The notes: generated from the letters alone by a model not told the origin. A stretch of DNA of 64,000 nucleotides from Lobosporangium transversale (GCF_002105155.1 NW_019028990.1:241501-305500), one strand, 5' to 3'; shown: positions 1 to 13,434, numbered from the stretch's first letter. Program-made: numbers and translations.

Positions 1-987
1 CCTGCTGTTCCTGTGCTTCCTGCTCTTATCTCTTATTCCTGCTCCTATTCTTGCTACTGCACCATCTCGAAAATCAGCCGTTACCAACTCTAATGGGCTT
101 TCTTGATTGTCTTCTTGTTTAGGAGTCTACTTTTTTCTTCTCTCAACCTCAATTCTTTTTCTCTCTCTCCTTCGACATTCATCTTTCCGCGCCACTTTCT
201 ACGTTTTTTCCCAAGAATCATTTGGCAGCTCACAAATTCTCTCACTTATTCCTTCATAAAGTTCTGTCCCTGCAACAGCTGAACACCAAGGTATGCTGGG
301 ATACACCATTTCACTGGAGTCCCAACAAAAAAAAAAAAAAAAAAAAAAAAAAGGCTTGCTCAGCATATGCTCACTGTCGCTCTTAAGCAAATCTTTACAC
401 CTTCGCCCTTCCTTCCCTTTTCCCCCGATCGACAACTGTGTATCGCGCGATATCCCACGACCCAGATTGAGATTAGCATCGGAATTTTTTTTTTATCCAT
501 TGTGATATATTCTTTCCTTATTTATATCTTTAAACAGGAACCAACCACAGGTGGCAACGATACCATTCTCTCCTCCCTAATAGCGCTGCCGCCGCCATTA
601 GATCAATCTTTTGAAAGGCAGGGGGAGGAGAAAACGGCTGATGAAACACACATAAACAACCCTTACTTGGTTTCATTGCCCCCATTGTCGGTGTTGTGTC
701 ACAAAAATAAACACCCTGTCTTATTTGTGTGGCGTATCATTACTTCAATTATTAATGTGGCCAAGTAAATTAACGTCAATATTTTTTTTATTTTTTTTTT
801 ATTTTTCTATTCTAGCCGCCTTTTCTCTTTCTCCCTTTCTTTCCTTCCCTTTTTTTTAATTTTCGCTCTTCAAGAAGCCCTTAAAAAAGCTATCAATTAC
901 TAGACAAGGAGTTCTCTTTTCTCTTATTTTATTTTACTTTCCCCCTTCCTTTCAAAAGTCTAAAGCTCCATATAAACTACATCAGCC
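1..987. other. Upstream region of the G-alpha gene
   Basis: No convincing gene is visible. The left end is a C/T-rich stretch, followed by a poly(A) run near 327-351 and T-rich tracts at 780-860. A TATA-like sequence (tataaac) lies about 15 bases before the G-alpha start codon at 988, which is too close for a normal TATA box and is probably chance. Short open frames here consist of homopolymer-derived residues and are not supported. Part of this is probably the promoter and 5' UTR of the next gene. Confidence 0.5.
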
Positions 988-2545
988 ATGGGTTGCTGTT
1001 TGAGTCAAGATGACAAGGAGAGTCGTAGCCGCAATGAGGCAATTGAGAATCAGCTTCGGCGCGATCGTATGCAGATGCGTAACGAAGTCAAGATGTTGCT
1101 ACTTGGTAAGTTTTTTTTTTTTTTCTTAAAAAAAAAAAACATTTTCATTCTTATAGATCAAATGTATATAAAAAAGAGACTGGCCTTGCTTATATTGCTT
1201 ATAATAATCTCTTTTGTTAGGTGCTGGAGAGTCTGGAAAGTCAACCATTCTCAAACAAATGAAGCTGATTCATGATGGTGGTTACTCCAAAGAAGAACGT
1301 GAAGCATTCAGGGAGATCATTTTTATTAACACTGTTCAAAGGTAAAAAAAAAGAAAAAAAAAAAAAAAAAAAGAGGAAAAAAGCCCCTATAACGGACAGG
1401 AAAAAGTGGTCCGTGCATCGTGATTTAATTTGTCAGTGTAGACAATGAACTGAATACTGAATTCGAACTCCCACCCCCTATGATCTATTATAGTATGCGT
1501 GTTATCTTGGAGGCAATGGATAACATGGAGTTGCCTTTATACCACGACGCCAATCGTAATTATGCCATCATCATCATGAGCCTTCCATTGCAGATCGAGG
1601 GTGAATATATGCCTCATGAAGTAGCCGTAGCCATCCAGAACTTATGGCTTGATCCCAATGTCCAACAAGCTTTCCAACGCAGTCGTGAATACCAATTGAA
1701 TGATTCTGCAAAATAGTAAGTACATTTCCATTGATCCAAATTATATATATTATACAGTTGTTGGTCTATCATTTTATTAATTATTTTTTTTTTTTTTTTT
1801 TTTTTTCCTTCCCTTGCTCAAATAGTTACTTTGACTCGATCGACAGGATTGCAAAGCCCAACTATGTGCCCACAGACCAAGATGTGCTGCGATCACGAGT
1901 GAAGACAACGGGTATTACAGAGACAACATTCTTGATTGGAGACTTGACGTATCGGATGTTCGATGTAGGAGGACAACGGTCGGAGCGTAAGAAATGGATT
2001 CATTGTTTCGAGAACGTGACAGCGATTGTGTTCTTGGTAGCGATTTCAGAGTATGATCAATTGTTGTTGGAGGATGAGACCGTGAACCGGATGCAGGAGG
2101 CCTTGACATTGTTTGATTCGATCTGTAATTCACGCTGGTTCGTAAAAACGTCCATCATCTTGTTCTTGAACAAGATTGATCGTTTCAAAGAGAAGTTACC
2201 TGTTTCGCCCATGAGAAAATATTTCCCAGATTATGAAGGTAAAAAAAAAAAAAAAAAAAAAGGAAAACAAATATTCAAATACTATACTTCCCTTGCTTTA
2301 TTTACTGACTTGTTATCAATACTTTTTTTTTTTTTTTTTTCTTACGAATTTTTTTAGGTGGCGATGATTATGATCAAGCATCACAGTACATCCTTAACCG
2401 ATTTGTGAGTTTGAACTTGTCAGACACAAAGCAGATCTATACTCACTTCACATGCGCTACAGATACAAGCCAGATCAAATTTGTCATGGCTGCTGTCAGT
2501 GATATTATCATTCAAGCAAATCTTCGGGAATGTGGGTTGATGTAG
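988..2545 (+). CDS. Heterotrimeric G protein alpha subunit (fungal group I, Gi-like)
   Basis: Five exons: 988-1105, 1221-1341, 1494-1715, 1826-2238, 2358-2545, giving 353 residues, the usual Gi length. It binds and hydrolyses GTP and relays signals from seven-helix receptors at the plasma membrane. The N-terminus MGCC fits N-myristoylation on Gly2 and palmitoylation on the cysteines. The P-loop GAGESGKS starts at residue 40, Arg178 lies in the switch I RVKTTG motif, DVGGQ (200-204) forms switch II, and NKID and TCAT guanine-binding motifs follow. The C-terminus ECGLM keeps the Cys at position -4 that is the pertussis-toxin site in group I alphas. All introns contain long A or T homopolymers. 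The pathway served (mating, nutrient or cAMP) cannot be told from sequence. Confidence 0.96.
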
Positions 2546-2599
2546 TAATAGGAAAAAAAGGAAAAAAAAAAGAAAAAGAACCCTATTTAATTATTATAT

Positions 2600-3140
2600 A
2601 TATTACTTATACATATTCATATACATATATTCGTTATTACGCCCATCTCTCTCTCTCTCTCTCTCTCCTTCTCTCCTTTTCATTATTTTCTTTTTAAAAA
2701 AAAAAAAGTAAAAACCCCAAATTGTCTTGTTCGGTATGACATTAGGAAGCTCGTTTGCTACCGCGTCAACCAAACTTGTTCCCACGATGAACTTTCCTTC
2801 CTCTATAATCAACATTTGCTTTTGTTCAAGCCAAAACAGGGCAGCTTGAGACCTGTTTTCTCTCCATGTTTTCAAATTATCAAGAGCCGCTTTCTTTGTA
2901 TGCTCTTTTAGTCAGAAATTGGTGATGACCGAAGTAAAGTCGAAATACATCGTCTGTGGGATGTGTATACATAAATTTAATACTGAACTCCTCGATGGTG
3001 TCATTACTGGTGCTCATCACCCACTCTCGATGGGCTTTTGGAATCCCCATGATTCTAGCTTGTGGATAAAAGAAACAAACAGTGTCAGTTGTGTCAAGAT
3101 ACACAATACAAGATTTTAAAGAACAAAACCATTCACACAA
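2600..3140 (-). pseudogene. Decayed coding fragment of unknown family
   Basis: Two adjoining minus-strand frames look protein-like rather than random. One (3140 to about 2885) includes EWVMSTSNDTIEEFSIKF; the other, from about 2895 to 2740, includes AALFWLEQKQMLIIEEGK. They join only through a frame change near 2885-2895, and no splice sites explain it. The composition suggests a gene or transposon remnant. I do not recognise the family. It lies downstream of G-alpha, pointing towards it. Confidence 0.3.
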
Positions 3141-5620
3141 TTAGACAATGGTAGAATACTGTGCAAAGATGATCATCAGGCAACGAATGCTCAGTAAGTT
3201 AACCTCGAGGGATCTGTTAGAAATATAGCTATGGAGAGTTAGTATATCTGTGGACACCAACTTATTCGTCTCTTTTTAAAATGAGAAATGTAAACCACTG
3301 TTTCCCCCGACCAAAGGTCCAAACAGGGGCATTCCTTATTTAACAAGGCGCAACTCCCCCAGTAAAAAGTGCCATAAAAACCATTTTCGACGTTTTCTCA
3401 TTCATTTTTCTGCTCACATGATCACTCATACTCCTCAATAGAAAGAAAGGAAAGGAGAAAGATGTTGTTCTTTTTCGAACAATTTTTTACAACAAAGTGC
3501 TTAACCTGAACCGATCGTAGTAACAAGACTTACTCTACAGCTTTCAGTACACCGTTGTTTAAAAGTGGTCTGCAATGGATTTATCTCTTCCAACATTAGA
3601 AGACACTACATAAGGTCCAGCATAGCATGATTTAGGAGCCGAAGCTCGTTTTGTGTTCAACTAAAAATCGAAAAAGGTAGCAATCGTCACGTTCTAACAC
3701 GGCTTCTAACTTCGAGGCGTTCAGCCATAATCCAATGGATGATAGCTTCGGGTCAGTGCCTGCTCAGGCAGGCCCAAACACTAATTATCCGAATGCACGG
3801 CTCCTCTCGTGCCAAGTTCAATTACAATTGCAATAACTTTTCATCAGTAGGGACAGTAAAGTAAAACTAATCTGTCATACAACGGTCTAACACTCCTTAT
3901 TAGTAGATGAACAATCCAACGCTTACTGAATTCTGCTTCAGCATGATAGAAAGAGCCGACATCGAAGGATCAAAAAGCAACATCGCTATAAACACTTGGC
4001 TGGCACAAGCCATTTGAAATATACAATAGAAGATGTAAATAAGCACTAATAAAATAAAAAAATAAAAAAAAAAATAAAAAAAGAATGAAAAGGATCCGTT
4101 CAGTATTTATCGAGATAGCATCCAAAATTGTGACAAAGTTGGGTGCTTTTAAGGCCTTTACAGACTTTAAACATTAATGGCTCTTGCTAAAGCGCTGGGA
4201 AGCAGGCGCCTTTTGAATGGTCAATGGATGGGCTTATTGCCATTGTTTTAAAATAACCCTTAGGAGGATTTGTTCAGGGTCCATGGAGTAGCACCTGTAT
4301 AAAGTATTTGAAGCACAGAAAAAACCAAAATTATATATCATTTTCGGCACACTCATTAGACTATTGCACCGGAACCTTGAGAGATGGAACCTAGCTAAAG
4401 CAAGTAATCGTTTGCTTCGCCCACAGCTATGATATAAACGATGGCTTCCAATATTTCATGCAGTGGTTCTTGAGTAAATGACCAAAGGAAATCGAAAATT
4501 CGCTATTTTCCACCACCTGCCCACTTTTCCTTTAAGAAAATTTTTATTCTGACTATGTTTCTGGTAGCGGTTTTGCCACCGTTGGATTCGTAATTGGAAA
4601 ATTACATTTAACCTGAGGATTCTGTGGGTTTTGAGTGTATCTATGTTGCGCTCTTTCGTTTTTATCAACTAATTTTGAAATGGTTGCCTAGATTAGTCAT
4701 ATACTCTCTGCCTTGCTGCACTTTTCACATAGCTACGGATATTAACTTTCGTTAGAAAACGCGAAACCGCCTTTCAAAAGTTGCGTTTCAGTACCAGCTA
4801 CCGGCCCTGGGTTGAAATAATCCGGTTGGGTCTGAAATGAGCGACTTTGCATATGGCAACATGGATATCTACATGTTTTTCTGTACACAAATAAACACAT
4901 CATCATCGGAATTAAGTGATTTTAAGTTCAAAAGCAGATATTTATTTCCTCTGGTCGCAAATCTACGCGGACTCTGCACTAGTTTTCCTAGAGCGCGTAA
5001 CTTTGCCTTGATGGCCAACAGCAAGAACTGACTGCAGGTACCGTTAAATATGCAGCATGCACCAGGGCAATTTGATGAGATTGTGATGAGCAATGATGCA
5101 GTGAGCTTCAACTCACACTGCATGAATTCAAAGAGTGGAAACATCAGCCTGGGGTGCGAATTGCTGCGTTGGTAGGGAGTGTAGATGTGCTCGTTGGCCC
5201 TAGTACAAAATAGGGGAACATTTGATGTTTTATTAACGCTAAAATACTGGGAAAGAAGCACGGGGATTTCCTGGGGAGAGAAGCGCTTGAAAGTTATGTA
5301 TCTAGATGATTGAACCCATGTGAACTTGCAAGCAAAGATGTTGAATGGAGTAAAAAAACACCAGGCAATAAATCAACCTTTGAGCTTCTTGGCTCACCTG
5401 CAGTAAAATATTATAGTAATATGCTTGTTCTCAAGCGATGGTCATGAGTTCTCTTTAAGAAAATGAAAGAGCAATAAAAAGATGAATGAACAATCTTAGA
5501 TTAAGGGACTATATTTCCTCCTTTGGCCGATCGCTTTTATCGCTTGACTTGCAAGAGGCTGGGCCTTCACCAAACCAACAGCAGCGCGTTTGTCTATGGT
5601 ATTCTCATAGAAGACCAATG

Positions 5621-5653
<33 letters not shown>

Positions 5654-6759
5654 ACACCTTAATCTGTTTAAGAATGCTATGTATGATGCTATTAAGCAAA
5701 AAAAAAAAAAAAAAAAAAAAATCAATTGCTCAAGGATCTTCTAAGGAGTATTAGAAGGTTCTCTTCATTCTTAGCACAGGGGACAGTATCATATTAAAAA
5801 AAAAAAAAAAAGCAAGTGCTTTGACATTGTCATCCAGACCCCTCAATACTTTTAGCTTAATCAACAAAAGCTCTCGCATCATATCGCGTCATGCGACCCA
5901 CCCCTTAGTTCCCTTAACCTCTTTAGCGTCATCTGAAGGCTATGCAGACAGAACATCAAAGAAAGTCTTGGCTACAATAAAGGAAAGTTCGATAGTTGTT
6001 GGTATGAATGAACAGATGTTAAAAAAAAATCAAGACAAAAGAGAATTAGCAAATCGAGACAAAACTACAAAAAAATTTTTACTATTCGGCCCCCTTTTTG
6101 GTAATTAAGGTTTATGGTTCATCCGAGTGATCGCGATAGACTGACAAAATGTCGCCATTTTTTTCGCGTATTACTAACACAAACAGCCGTCACTACTTGT
6201 TGTACGAACACTATCACGATATGATTTGCTGATAGTTAAAGAACATCGGCAGTCAGTCGTAAATACATCTGAACGCAGAGTAACATCATGCGCAGCACCG
6301 TTGATGTTGAACACAAAATACGAAGAAGACTTTCCCATCATTGTTTTAGCGAAACGAGATCGGGAGAAGTGAAGGAGGGGTATATGCTCTTTGTCAGTTA
6401 AAAGCCCAAAAGAGAGATTAGTCAGACATTGCACCATGCGGTGCCTTGGGTAAGAGAAGGACAGGTATGTGACTGTGTGAGCGCATAAGTGTGGTTATAA
6501 GCCTAAAGACTACTTCGCCTCGGAGAGTTGGTATAGCAGCATTCAATGCTGTTTCTTGCTACTTTGTTTGTCTGTACAAACATCCAATATCCCATCAGTC
6601 TTTCGCGTGTTATCTTGATCGAGCAACATGTGTCTATTTACCACAGCCAATACCTGTTTCTGTCGCACATAAACAAAGCCGTGCGCGGTACTCGTCATTT
6701 ATCATCATCACAATTGTTTGTTTGGCCAAAATGTATAAAAGCTTATTGTCGATCTTGAC

Positions 6760-6792
<33 letters not shown>

Positions 6793-7072
6793 CTCTTTCT
6801 CTTTCTCTACTTCTCGTACTCCATTGTCAATCCCCATTCTGCGGCCTCTTATTCTTGCTGCTTGCATTGTACAGTTCATTATCTATTCACCCTTGACAAT
6901 TGGGGCATCATCCCTATTCTTTGACATATATACCCTTATATACCGTTTGTATTCACATACAGACACATCTTTGTACACTGACGTCCTGAATTATAAATCC
7001 TTTTCTGATCTCTTTCAAAGACATTTTTATCATCACTTCTCAACAAACACATTCATCTATCCTTCAGAATTT
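3141..7072. other. Long spacer with no intact gene; includes the sulfate permease promoter
   Basis: About 3.9 kb without a supportable gene. Short open stretches exist on both strands (4869-5261 minus, 5821-6108 plus, 6174-6437 minus) but none shows a family signature or splice context, and they may be relics. Poly(A) runs lie near 5620-5650, 5699-5721 and 5794-5811. A poly(T)/CT tract at about 6766-6810 and a TATA-like tataaaa near 6733 precede the permease gene and are the best candidates for its promoter. Confidence 0.45.
6979..6985. promoter_or_regulatory. TGACGTC, a CRE/ATF-type bZIP half site upstream of the sulfate permease
   Basis: The heptamer TGACGTC lies about 90 bases before the permease start codon. 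It is a known core for ATF/CREB-type bZIP factors, not the CYS3 decamer. One copy in AT-rich DNA can easily be chance, so a role is only suggested by the position. Confidence 0.2.
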
Positions 7073-9511
7073 ATGGCTGATCGTGAACTAAAAGAGTTTG
7101 GCCACAACCTGCTTGGTTGGGTCAAGGCCTTTCCAAGGAACATACCTCGCTATATTACCGAACGCTTTCCTATCATCAAATGGTAAAAATCAGAAAGTGA
7201 TGGGGGTTTTTTTTTTTACTATTGCCGTTGTTGTTGTCGGTTGCTACTATTGCTATCGATTGTTACAACGAACTAACAGATTTGCATACAATAAACCTTC
7301 ACCTCTTTCCTTGCAGGCTGCCAAAGTATCAACGTAGCTGGGCTGTCAAGGACATCATTGCTGGCATTACTGTCGGCTTGATTGTTGTCCCACAAGGAAT
7401 GTCTTATGCCAAAGTTGCTAGCTTGCCTGTCCAACATGGATTGTATTCTGCTTATATCGGTGCTATCTTTTACTGCCTCATGGGAACCTCCAAGGACCTG
7501 ACCATCGGACCCACTGCTGTTATTTCTCTCATCACTGGTGAACTCGTTGCTGAACTGAGCGGTCGATTGACCCCACAAGAGGTTGCTGCTCTTTCGTGTC
7601 TTGGTGTTGGCCTTTTAACAATGATTTTAGGTGTGCTTCGTTTGGGTATCGTTTTGGATTTCTTCCCAACAACTGTTCTGGTCGGTTACACGACCGGTGC
7701 TGCTGTAACAATCATCGTCCAGCAGATCCCCAAATGGCTTGGTGTGCCCAACATCAATAACCGTGCGCCAGTTTATGATATCATCATCAATATGCTCAAG
7801 GCTATCAAGACCCTCTCTTGGTTGGATCTAGTCTTTGGGCTGGTGTCCATGTTTCTCTTGGTCGCCATTGGATTAGCGGTTGATCGCTGGGGCCGTGGCA
7901 AGTTCTCTATTCAGATGATCAAAATCTCACGCTTCTTCTTTGTTACGGTCTTGGCAACTGCGCTTTCTTACGTGGTCAATAAGAATGCACCTCATGATCC
8001 AAAGGGTCAGATCATTCCACGCATCTCAATCCTGAAGGACGTTCCCTCAGGATTGCCTCATCCAATGGTCCCTGTCTCTCCAGACGGTGTTTTGTCAGCA
8101 ATCGCCCCCAAGTTGGCAGCCATCACCTTGGCTACGATCTTGGAGCATATTGCGATTGGAAAGGCCTTTGCAAGACGAAACCGTTATCAGATCGATTCCA
8201 ACCAAGAGTTGCTTGCTCTTGGGCTTGCTAATGTCACGGCTTCATTCTTTGGAGCATATGCAGTGACAGGATCCTTCTCACGATCTGCAGTCAAGTTTCA
8301 ATGTGGAGTCAAGACCCCTATTGCTGGCTTTGTCACCGGCGCATTAGTGCTCTTGGCCATTTACTTTTTGACCCCTGTGTAAGTATTTCTTTTTTGTATT
8401 CTGCATAATCATGCATTAGCGCGAAGGTGTGGAGAAAGAAAGGAAAGAAAATATGATCACAAGAGCAAATCATATTGATCTCGGACCCTATTTTTGTGGC
8501 CCAACTCAAAACAGACGTATAATCAAACTCATTCTTACCACGTTTTCCATTTTTCTTTTTTCTTTTTTTTTTTTTTTTTTTTTTTTTTCTTTTCTTTTTG
8601 CCCTCCCCCTTGTCCCTGAAACTTTATTTGTGCTATAAAGCTTCTTTTATATCCCTGATGCAGCTCTCTCAGCTGTCATTATGGTGGCAGTCTCGACCTT
8701 GGTCTCGCCACCTTCAGTCTTCTACCAATTCTTCAAAATCAATCTCTGGGATTTCCTCTCATCCCAGGTTGCCCTCTGGGTCACGATCTTTGTCTCTGTT
8801 GAATCTGGTATTGCCGCCGGCGTAGGTTTCTCACTGGTTGTTCTTCTCTTCAGAGTCGCTCGCCCTAACTTTCATGTGCTTCGTCAACTTAAGGATCGAC
8901 CCGATGTCTATGTGGACGCCTCTGTGGACAGCACTTTCGACACAATCCCAGCGCCCCATGGTATCTTGGTATTCAGGATTGAAGAATCGACTACATTCCC
9001 TAATATTGAAACGTTCAAGACCTGGGTGATTGATGAGGTTTACAAATATACCCGCTTTGGTGGTAAGGTCAAAGCCGCATCCGAACGACTATGGTCGGAT
9101 GATATGGAGATCCATGTCCGGAACCTGCGCAAGCAAGCACATGGGCCTCACTCCAACATCACAGATGATGACCTGCCTAGTCTCCGGGCCGTTATCTTAG
9201 ACTTTTCAGCTGTCAACAACATCGACTCGACAGGTTTGCAGGGCCTCTTTGATCTGCGAGAGCTTTTGAGGGATTATGCAGGCGTTACAGATTACCCAGA
9301 TACATTCTTTGAGCTCCATTTTGTGGGCATTCAGGCCAATGTCCTCCATATTCTGGAACTTTCAGGCATTACTCGACCAGTGACACCGCTTGCGCTTTTG
9401 AACGTTCAGGTGATTGAGCGAAACGAGTCAGCTGCAACCAATGAGAGGTTTGAAGAGATTGAAGTGCTGGAGGATGATTTGAAGCAGGCAAACCAGAATA
9501 GTGGAAATAGT

Positions 9512-9548
<37 letters not shown>

Positions 9549-9913
9549 GCGACCGAAGTAGTCAGATCGGACATAGCGCTAATGATGACCATGGTCATCA
9601 CAGTGGTTTCAAGATCAAATCATCAAAATCCCACCGCCCCAAGCCTGGAGACGTTGGAGCAGGTGCGCTCTCTGTGAATGGTACAGGTACAAGCCCGTTC
9701 TTAAAAGAGGAGGGTCTGGTTCATTTGACAGTGCGTGATGCAGTGGACAGTGTCTTGATCCGATATGATGTTTGGGGACGTGGAACTCGAGAGAATGGTA
9801 GTGAAAATGGTGGTAGCACTCATGATAAACCCGATTCAGAAAAGAATTTGTCTTCTTCCATTGACGAGCAGTCAACTATCAATAACGAGAAGACTGCTGA
9901 ACACTTCGTCTAA
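7073..9913 (+). CDS. SulP/SLC26 family sulfate permease with STAS domain
   Basis: Three exons: 7073-7182, 7317-8378, 8641-9913, 814 residues. It should import sulfate with protons at the plasma membrane, feeding cysteine, methionine and glutathione synthesis. After a short cytosolic N-terminus comes the SulP signature region (GLIVVPQGMSYAKVASLP, then GTSKDLTIGPTAVISL), followed by about a dozen hydrophobic segments. The third exon starts inside the conserved IPDAALSAVI helix, which confirms the splice. A STAS domain follows (HGILVFRIEE; then LDFSAVNNIDSTGLQGL with the conserved DSTG loop). The C-terminus carries a poly-Asn run encoded by AAC repeats at 9510-9547, unusual for the family, and a charged tail. 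It converges on the carrier gene with a 125 bp gap. SulP also includes molybdate or oxalate transporters; sulfate is the likeliest substrate in fungi. Confidence 0.93.
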
Positions 9914-10038
9914 TTTACCAACAGACTTGTACATATATATATATAATACCCATTTTTATCAATGTATTAAAAGGACACACAATTTTTATATATAAAATAT
10001 ATATTATACACGTTTATTTTATTTTACTCTACTGTCAT

Positions 10039-11534
10039 TCACTTGCGTACTGCTGATACTACAGATGAAGATGTGGTAGGCTCATAGTCCAAAGGCATCA
10101 ACTTCTGCTTCATTACTTCATATGTAGAAAAGAAGATGGAGCATACGCAGAACCACCAGAGACTACGTGGGATAGCACCGACGAAGAAGGTGCTGTAAAC
10201 ACTTTGACCAACACGCATGGATCTGATAAGAGCATTGGAATGAGCGCTAGCCTTGAGAGCCTGCATTGTTGCCTGGCGGTACATCTCACGACTAATGTTT
10301 GTCATTGTGATGGCCTGAGGGGTAGTTGGTACGATGGTTGTGGATGGACCTACGGCAGCAGTGCCTTTCTTGAAGGTCATAATCCTGGTACGGATGACAT
10401 CCATGGGAGTAGTGAAATATCCAGCCAAGAATCCAGAAATGCCACCAAACAAGGTCGAGGTCATAGGGGGAATCTTGACTTCGACAGGTGAGGATGCAAT
10501 GTAATTGGGATCTGAAGTGATCTGAGTAGTGAGAACACGGGTGTGATAAGCCTTAAAGTTCTCATAGGTGGTGAAAAGGATGACCATGAATGGACAGTCG
10601 CGTGCAGTGGTGCTCCAGAATCCTCGGAACAAGCCTCGGACGCCTTCATCCCTCAGCACTGCTCTGAAGACATATCCTGCATTGATGTTGCTCTGGGATT
10701 GTTGTCCCATATGAGTGTGGTGGTTATAGTATCCTGTTTGCAGCCTGGATGTGATGACTTCACGAGGTACTTTGATCACAGAGGATGCAAGGTCTCCAAT
10801 GATGGCTGAGATGGCTGTAGCGGGAATAGGTGAAAGTGTTGGAAGCCACCAAGGATGATGAGGGGGATTGTGTCCAGTCTGAAAACGAGATGTTGGTGGC
10901 AAGAGATATGATTTCGTGAGCTCGTAGAATGAAAACCGAGCACCTCCCTATGAATGGGGGAACAACACAGCAACAGAAAAAAAAGACGGGAGATGAAAAA
11001 TATAATTAGTATACTTTTTTATCTTTACCGCTTCCCTTATTGGTCATGGCTTTCTTTTTTTTTTTTTTTTTTTTTTACCTGGAGACCCGCACCAATGGAG
11101 CTGACGAGAAAACCCTTTCCCAGCATTCGAGCGGTTTCACGAGTAAAGATGGCAGACCATGCGATACCTGATCCACCAGGGACTTGCATTCTAGTTTTGA
11201 GGGTATCGAGTGGGTGCATTACTGCATATGAGAGTGAGAGTGATACAGCCCCTGATTGGAAGTGATCTGTCATATGAAAAATGGAAAAAAGGGGAACAAA
11301 TTAATAAAAATAAGGAGATGAGATCTCAACGCCTTTTTTTTTTTCTTTTTGTCTTTTTTTGCTTGACGATCCGTGGAATGTTGGCTTTCACTTACTCTTA
11401 AACTTCTGTATCTGTGTGTATGCAGGTGTTCTTACTACGGGGGCTGAGTGTGCATGTTGTTGTGCTACTACTACTGCTGTTTTAGCAGCTTGAGTATAAG
11501 GATAAGAAGTCTGTTGTTGTTGTTGTTGCATCAT
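10039..11534 (-). CDS. Mitochondrial carrier family (SLC25) protein, SAM-carrier/Mme1-like
   Basis: Three exons read leftward: 11534-11396, 11266-11079, 10947-10039, 411 residues. The three carrier repeats are marked by MHPLDTLKTRMQ, KVPREVITSRLQ and TTPMDVIRTRIM, each the Px[DE]xx[KR]x[KR] type, so it should sit in the inner mitochondrial membrane. The second motif with VP in place of HP/FP resembles the S-adenosylmethionine carriers (yeast Pet8, SLC25A26), while GDLASSVIKVP and TTPMD also resemble yeast Mme1 (YMR166C), so the substrate stays open. Exon 1 encodes a Q-rich, Ala-rich N-terminus absent from short family members. The start is the first ATG of an ATGATG pair preceded by a pyrimidine-rich leader. 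The C-terminus extends past the third repeat with SSSVVSAVRK. Confidence 0.88.
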
Positions 11535-13390
11535 GAGTGCGTTTTTCTTTATATGTAACAAGTGTGTATTAAAATATAAAAATTATAAATGAAATGCTTT
11601 CGTCAGATTAGAATGAGATGCTGAATGAGATGCTGAATGAGATGCTAAAGAGAAGTGAGTAGTGAAAAAAGAGAGGCAGTTTTGAAGAAATAGTAGTTGA
11701 TATGACGTGGATCAACAATAAAAGAATAAAGCAGACTAAGGTGAGTGGGGAGTACAGATCAAGGACAAAGGATATGAGAATGGAATGGAAGATCCCAATG
11801 TTCGTGTGCAATTGGCAATTACGAAGAAGAGTGAAGAACAAGAAGGAAAAAAAAAAAAAAAAGAAAAGAAAAGGAAAAGAGAGGAGCACCATTAGTTTAA
11901 ATATAACATTGGACAATTGACAATAGCCGCCTTGCGGTCTTGGGGGGAAGGAACACCAAAATATAATTGTTAAGGTTTCTGGTTTTTTTTGTCCGAGATG
12001 GAGAGATTAGCGTACAAACAAGCATCAAGTAAAAATCATGGCCAATCAGATTTGATGCGCGTGCTTTATCAGCGGTGACTGTTGTCTACTAGCCTATGAT
12101 TGACAAACTTGACTCAGAATTAAGGGTCGTTACGACTAATTTGACACTTTGTCTCAAACGCATTCACACATTCCTTGCACGGGCAAAAGTTTGTTCTTAA
12201 ATTTATAAAATAGACAAATAGTTTATATACCAAGCATCATTTTTTCATTTTCTTTCTTTCTTTCATCTTTGGATTATGAAACTATAAAAACAATATGCTC
12301 TGGATCTTTAAAATGGAACAAAAAGGTTTATAGTCACAGTATATACTCTAGCATTGGATCAATGGGTGCCGTCAAAATAGATGACATAATTTTTCATGTA
12401 AGGTCCGTCCGTGTCATGTATTTTAACAGGAAGAGGACGGAGAAAGAGAGACACCCTGGAGCCGTAGTGATCCTTATTGGATACACATCAAAAAAAATAG
12501 TAAAAAAAATGATGACAACCAGCTTGGATTATGCAAGTGCTGAATATTAACAAAACGGCTTCGGGTTAGGTGAGTAAGACAGCCCATTACAGTACTTTCT
12601 AATCCCGATGTTTCTCCCTTTGTTCTTTTATTGGACTTCCTTTAACTACGCGTCTGCCTTTCTGCCTTTACTATTCTGCCTTTTTGTTTCTATACCCACT
12701 TTTGTGAACCCATGTATGATCTACTCTCTCTCAATACCACTGCAATATGAATTGACAAATTTATTATTTTATTTTATTTTATTTTATTTTATTTTATTTT
12801 ATTTTATTTTATTTTATTTTATTTTATTTTATTTTATTTTGTTTTGGCAAAAGGACTATGTTCAGCAATTAGAATAAGAATGAGCAAGTCAATGTGGTTT
12901 GCGATACAAATGCTGAATGCAGTCCATAAGCAGGCTTTGGCAATATGGTGGCAAAGAGCAAACGATCCCTGAAAAGAAACCACAGCTTCAATAACATTTC
13001 GCTGCTGTATGCAGCACAGGAGTAGAAGCATAAAAAATAGACAAAACCTTGTATGCTTCAATGCAAATAGTAAAAGTATCAAAGCATTGGCACAAACAAT
13101 AAGCAAATAAAGTCGCATGAACAACCAAGCATTGGGCACGAGCCTTCTTACATACCATTCTGTGCTACAACTAGCGTTTGAACACTGACGCCACCAACTT
13201 AAATCCTGATCACAAAAAAAAAAGAAAATACAAAGGGGCGAATGACAATTTCACAATCCTTTAAAACCTGAACCTTCCCCTTTTTTCTTTTTATTTTTTA
13301 TTTTTTCTTCTTCTACAACACATACAAAGCTTTGATCTATCCAATTCAATCCAAACAGACACTTTGCCACTATCGTTTTCCTTAATTTTA
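11535..13390. other. Divergent intergenic region between the carrier and Wee1-like genes
   Basis: About 1.85 kb, AT-rich, shared upstream region of two genes pointing apart. Tandem near-copies of gaatgagatgct lie at 11610-11645. A hydrophobic minus-strand open stretch at 12834-13139 has no recognisable family and may be chance. A pentanucleotide microsatellite is listed separately. T-rich runs at 13278-13310 sit before the kinase gene. Confidence 0.5.
12766..12840. repeat. Pentanucleotide microsatellite (ATTTT)15
   Basis: Fifteen perfect tandem copies of ATTTT run without interruption for 75 bases. The lack of point changes suggests it is young or still changing length. It lies mid-way between two divergent genes. 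Confidence 0.97.
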
Positions 13391-13432
13391 ATGCAGACAT
13401 ACCAAATATTCACGCTACACGGAATACATTGA
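13391..13432 (+). promoter_or_regulatory. Upstream open reading frame in the Wee1-like 5' leader
   Basis: A 13-codon reading frame, starting MQTYQIF and ending in TGA, finishes three bases before the kinase ATG at 13435. If it lies in the transcript it would be met first by scanning ribosomes and could lower kinase translation. The transcript start is unknown, so the leader may not include it. Confidence 0.4.
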
Positions 13433-13434
13433 CC

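Noticed and set aside
12834..13139. Hydrophobic minus-strand frame of 101 residues as a membrane protein
   Set aside because: No homology pattern, no splice or promoter context, and it sits in an AT-rich spacer where hydrophobic codons arise by chance.
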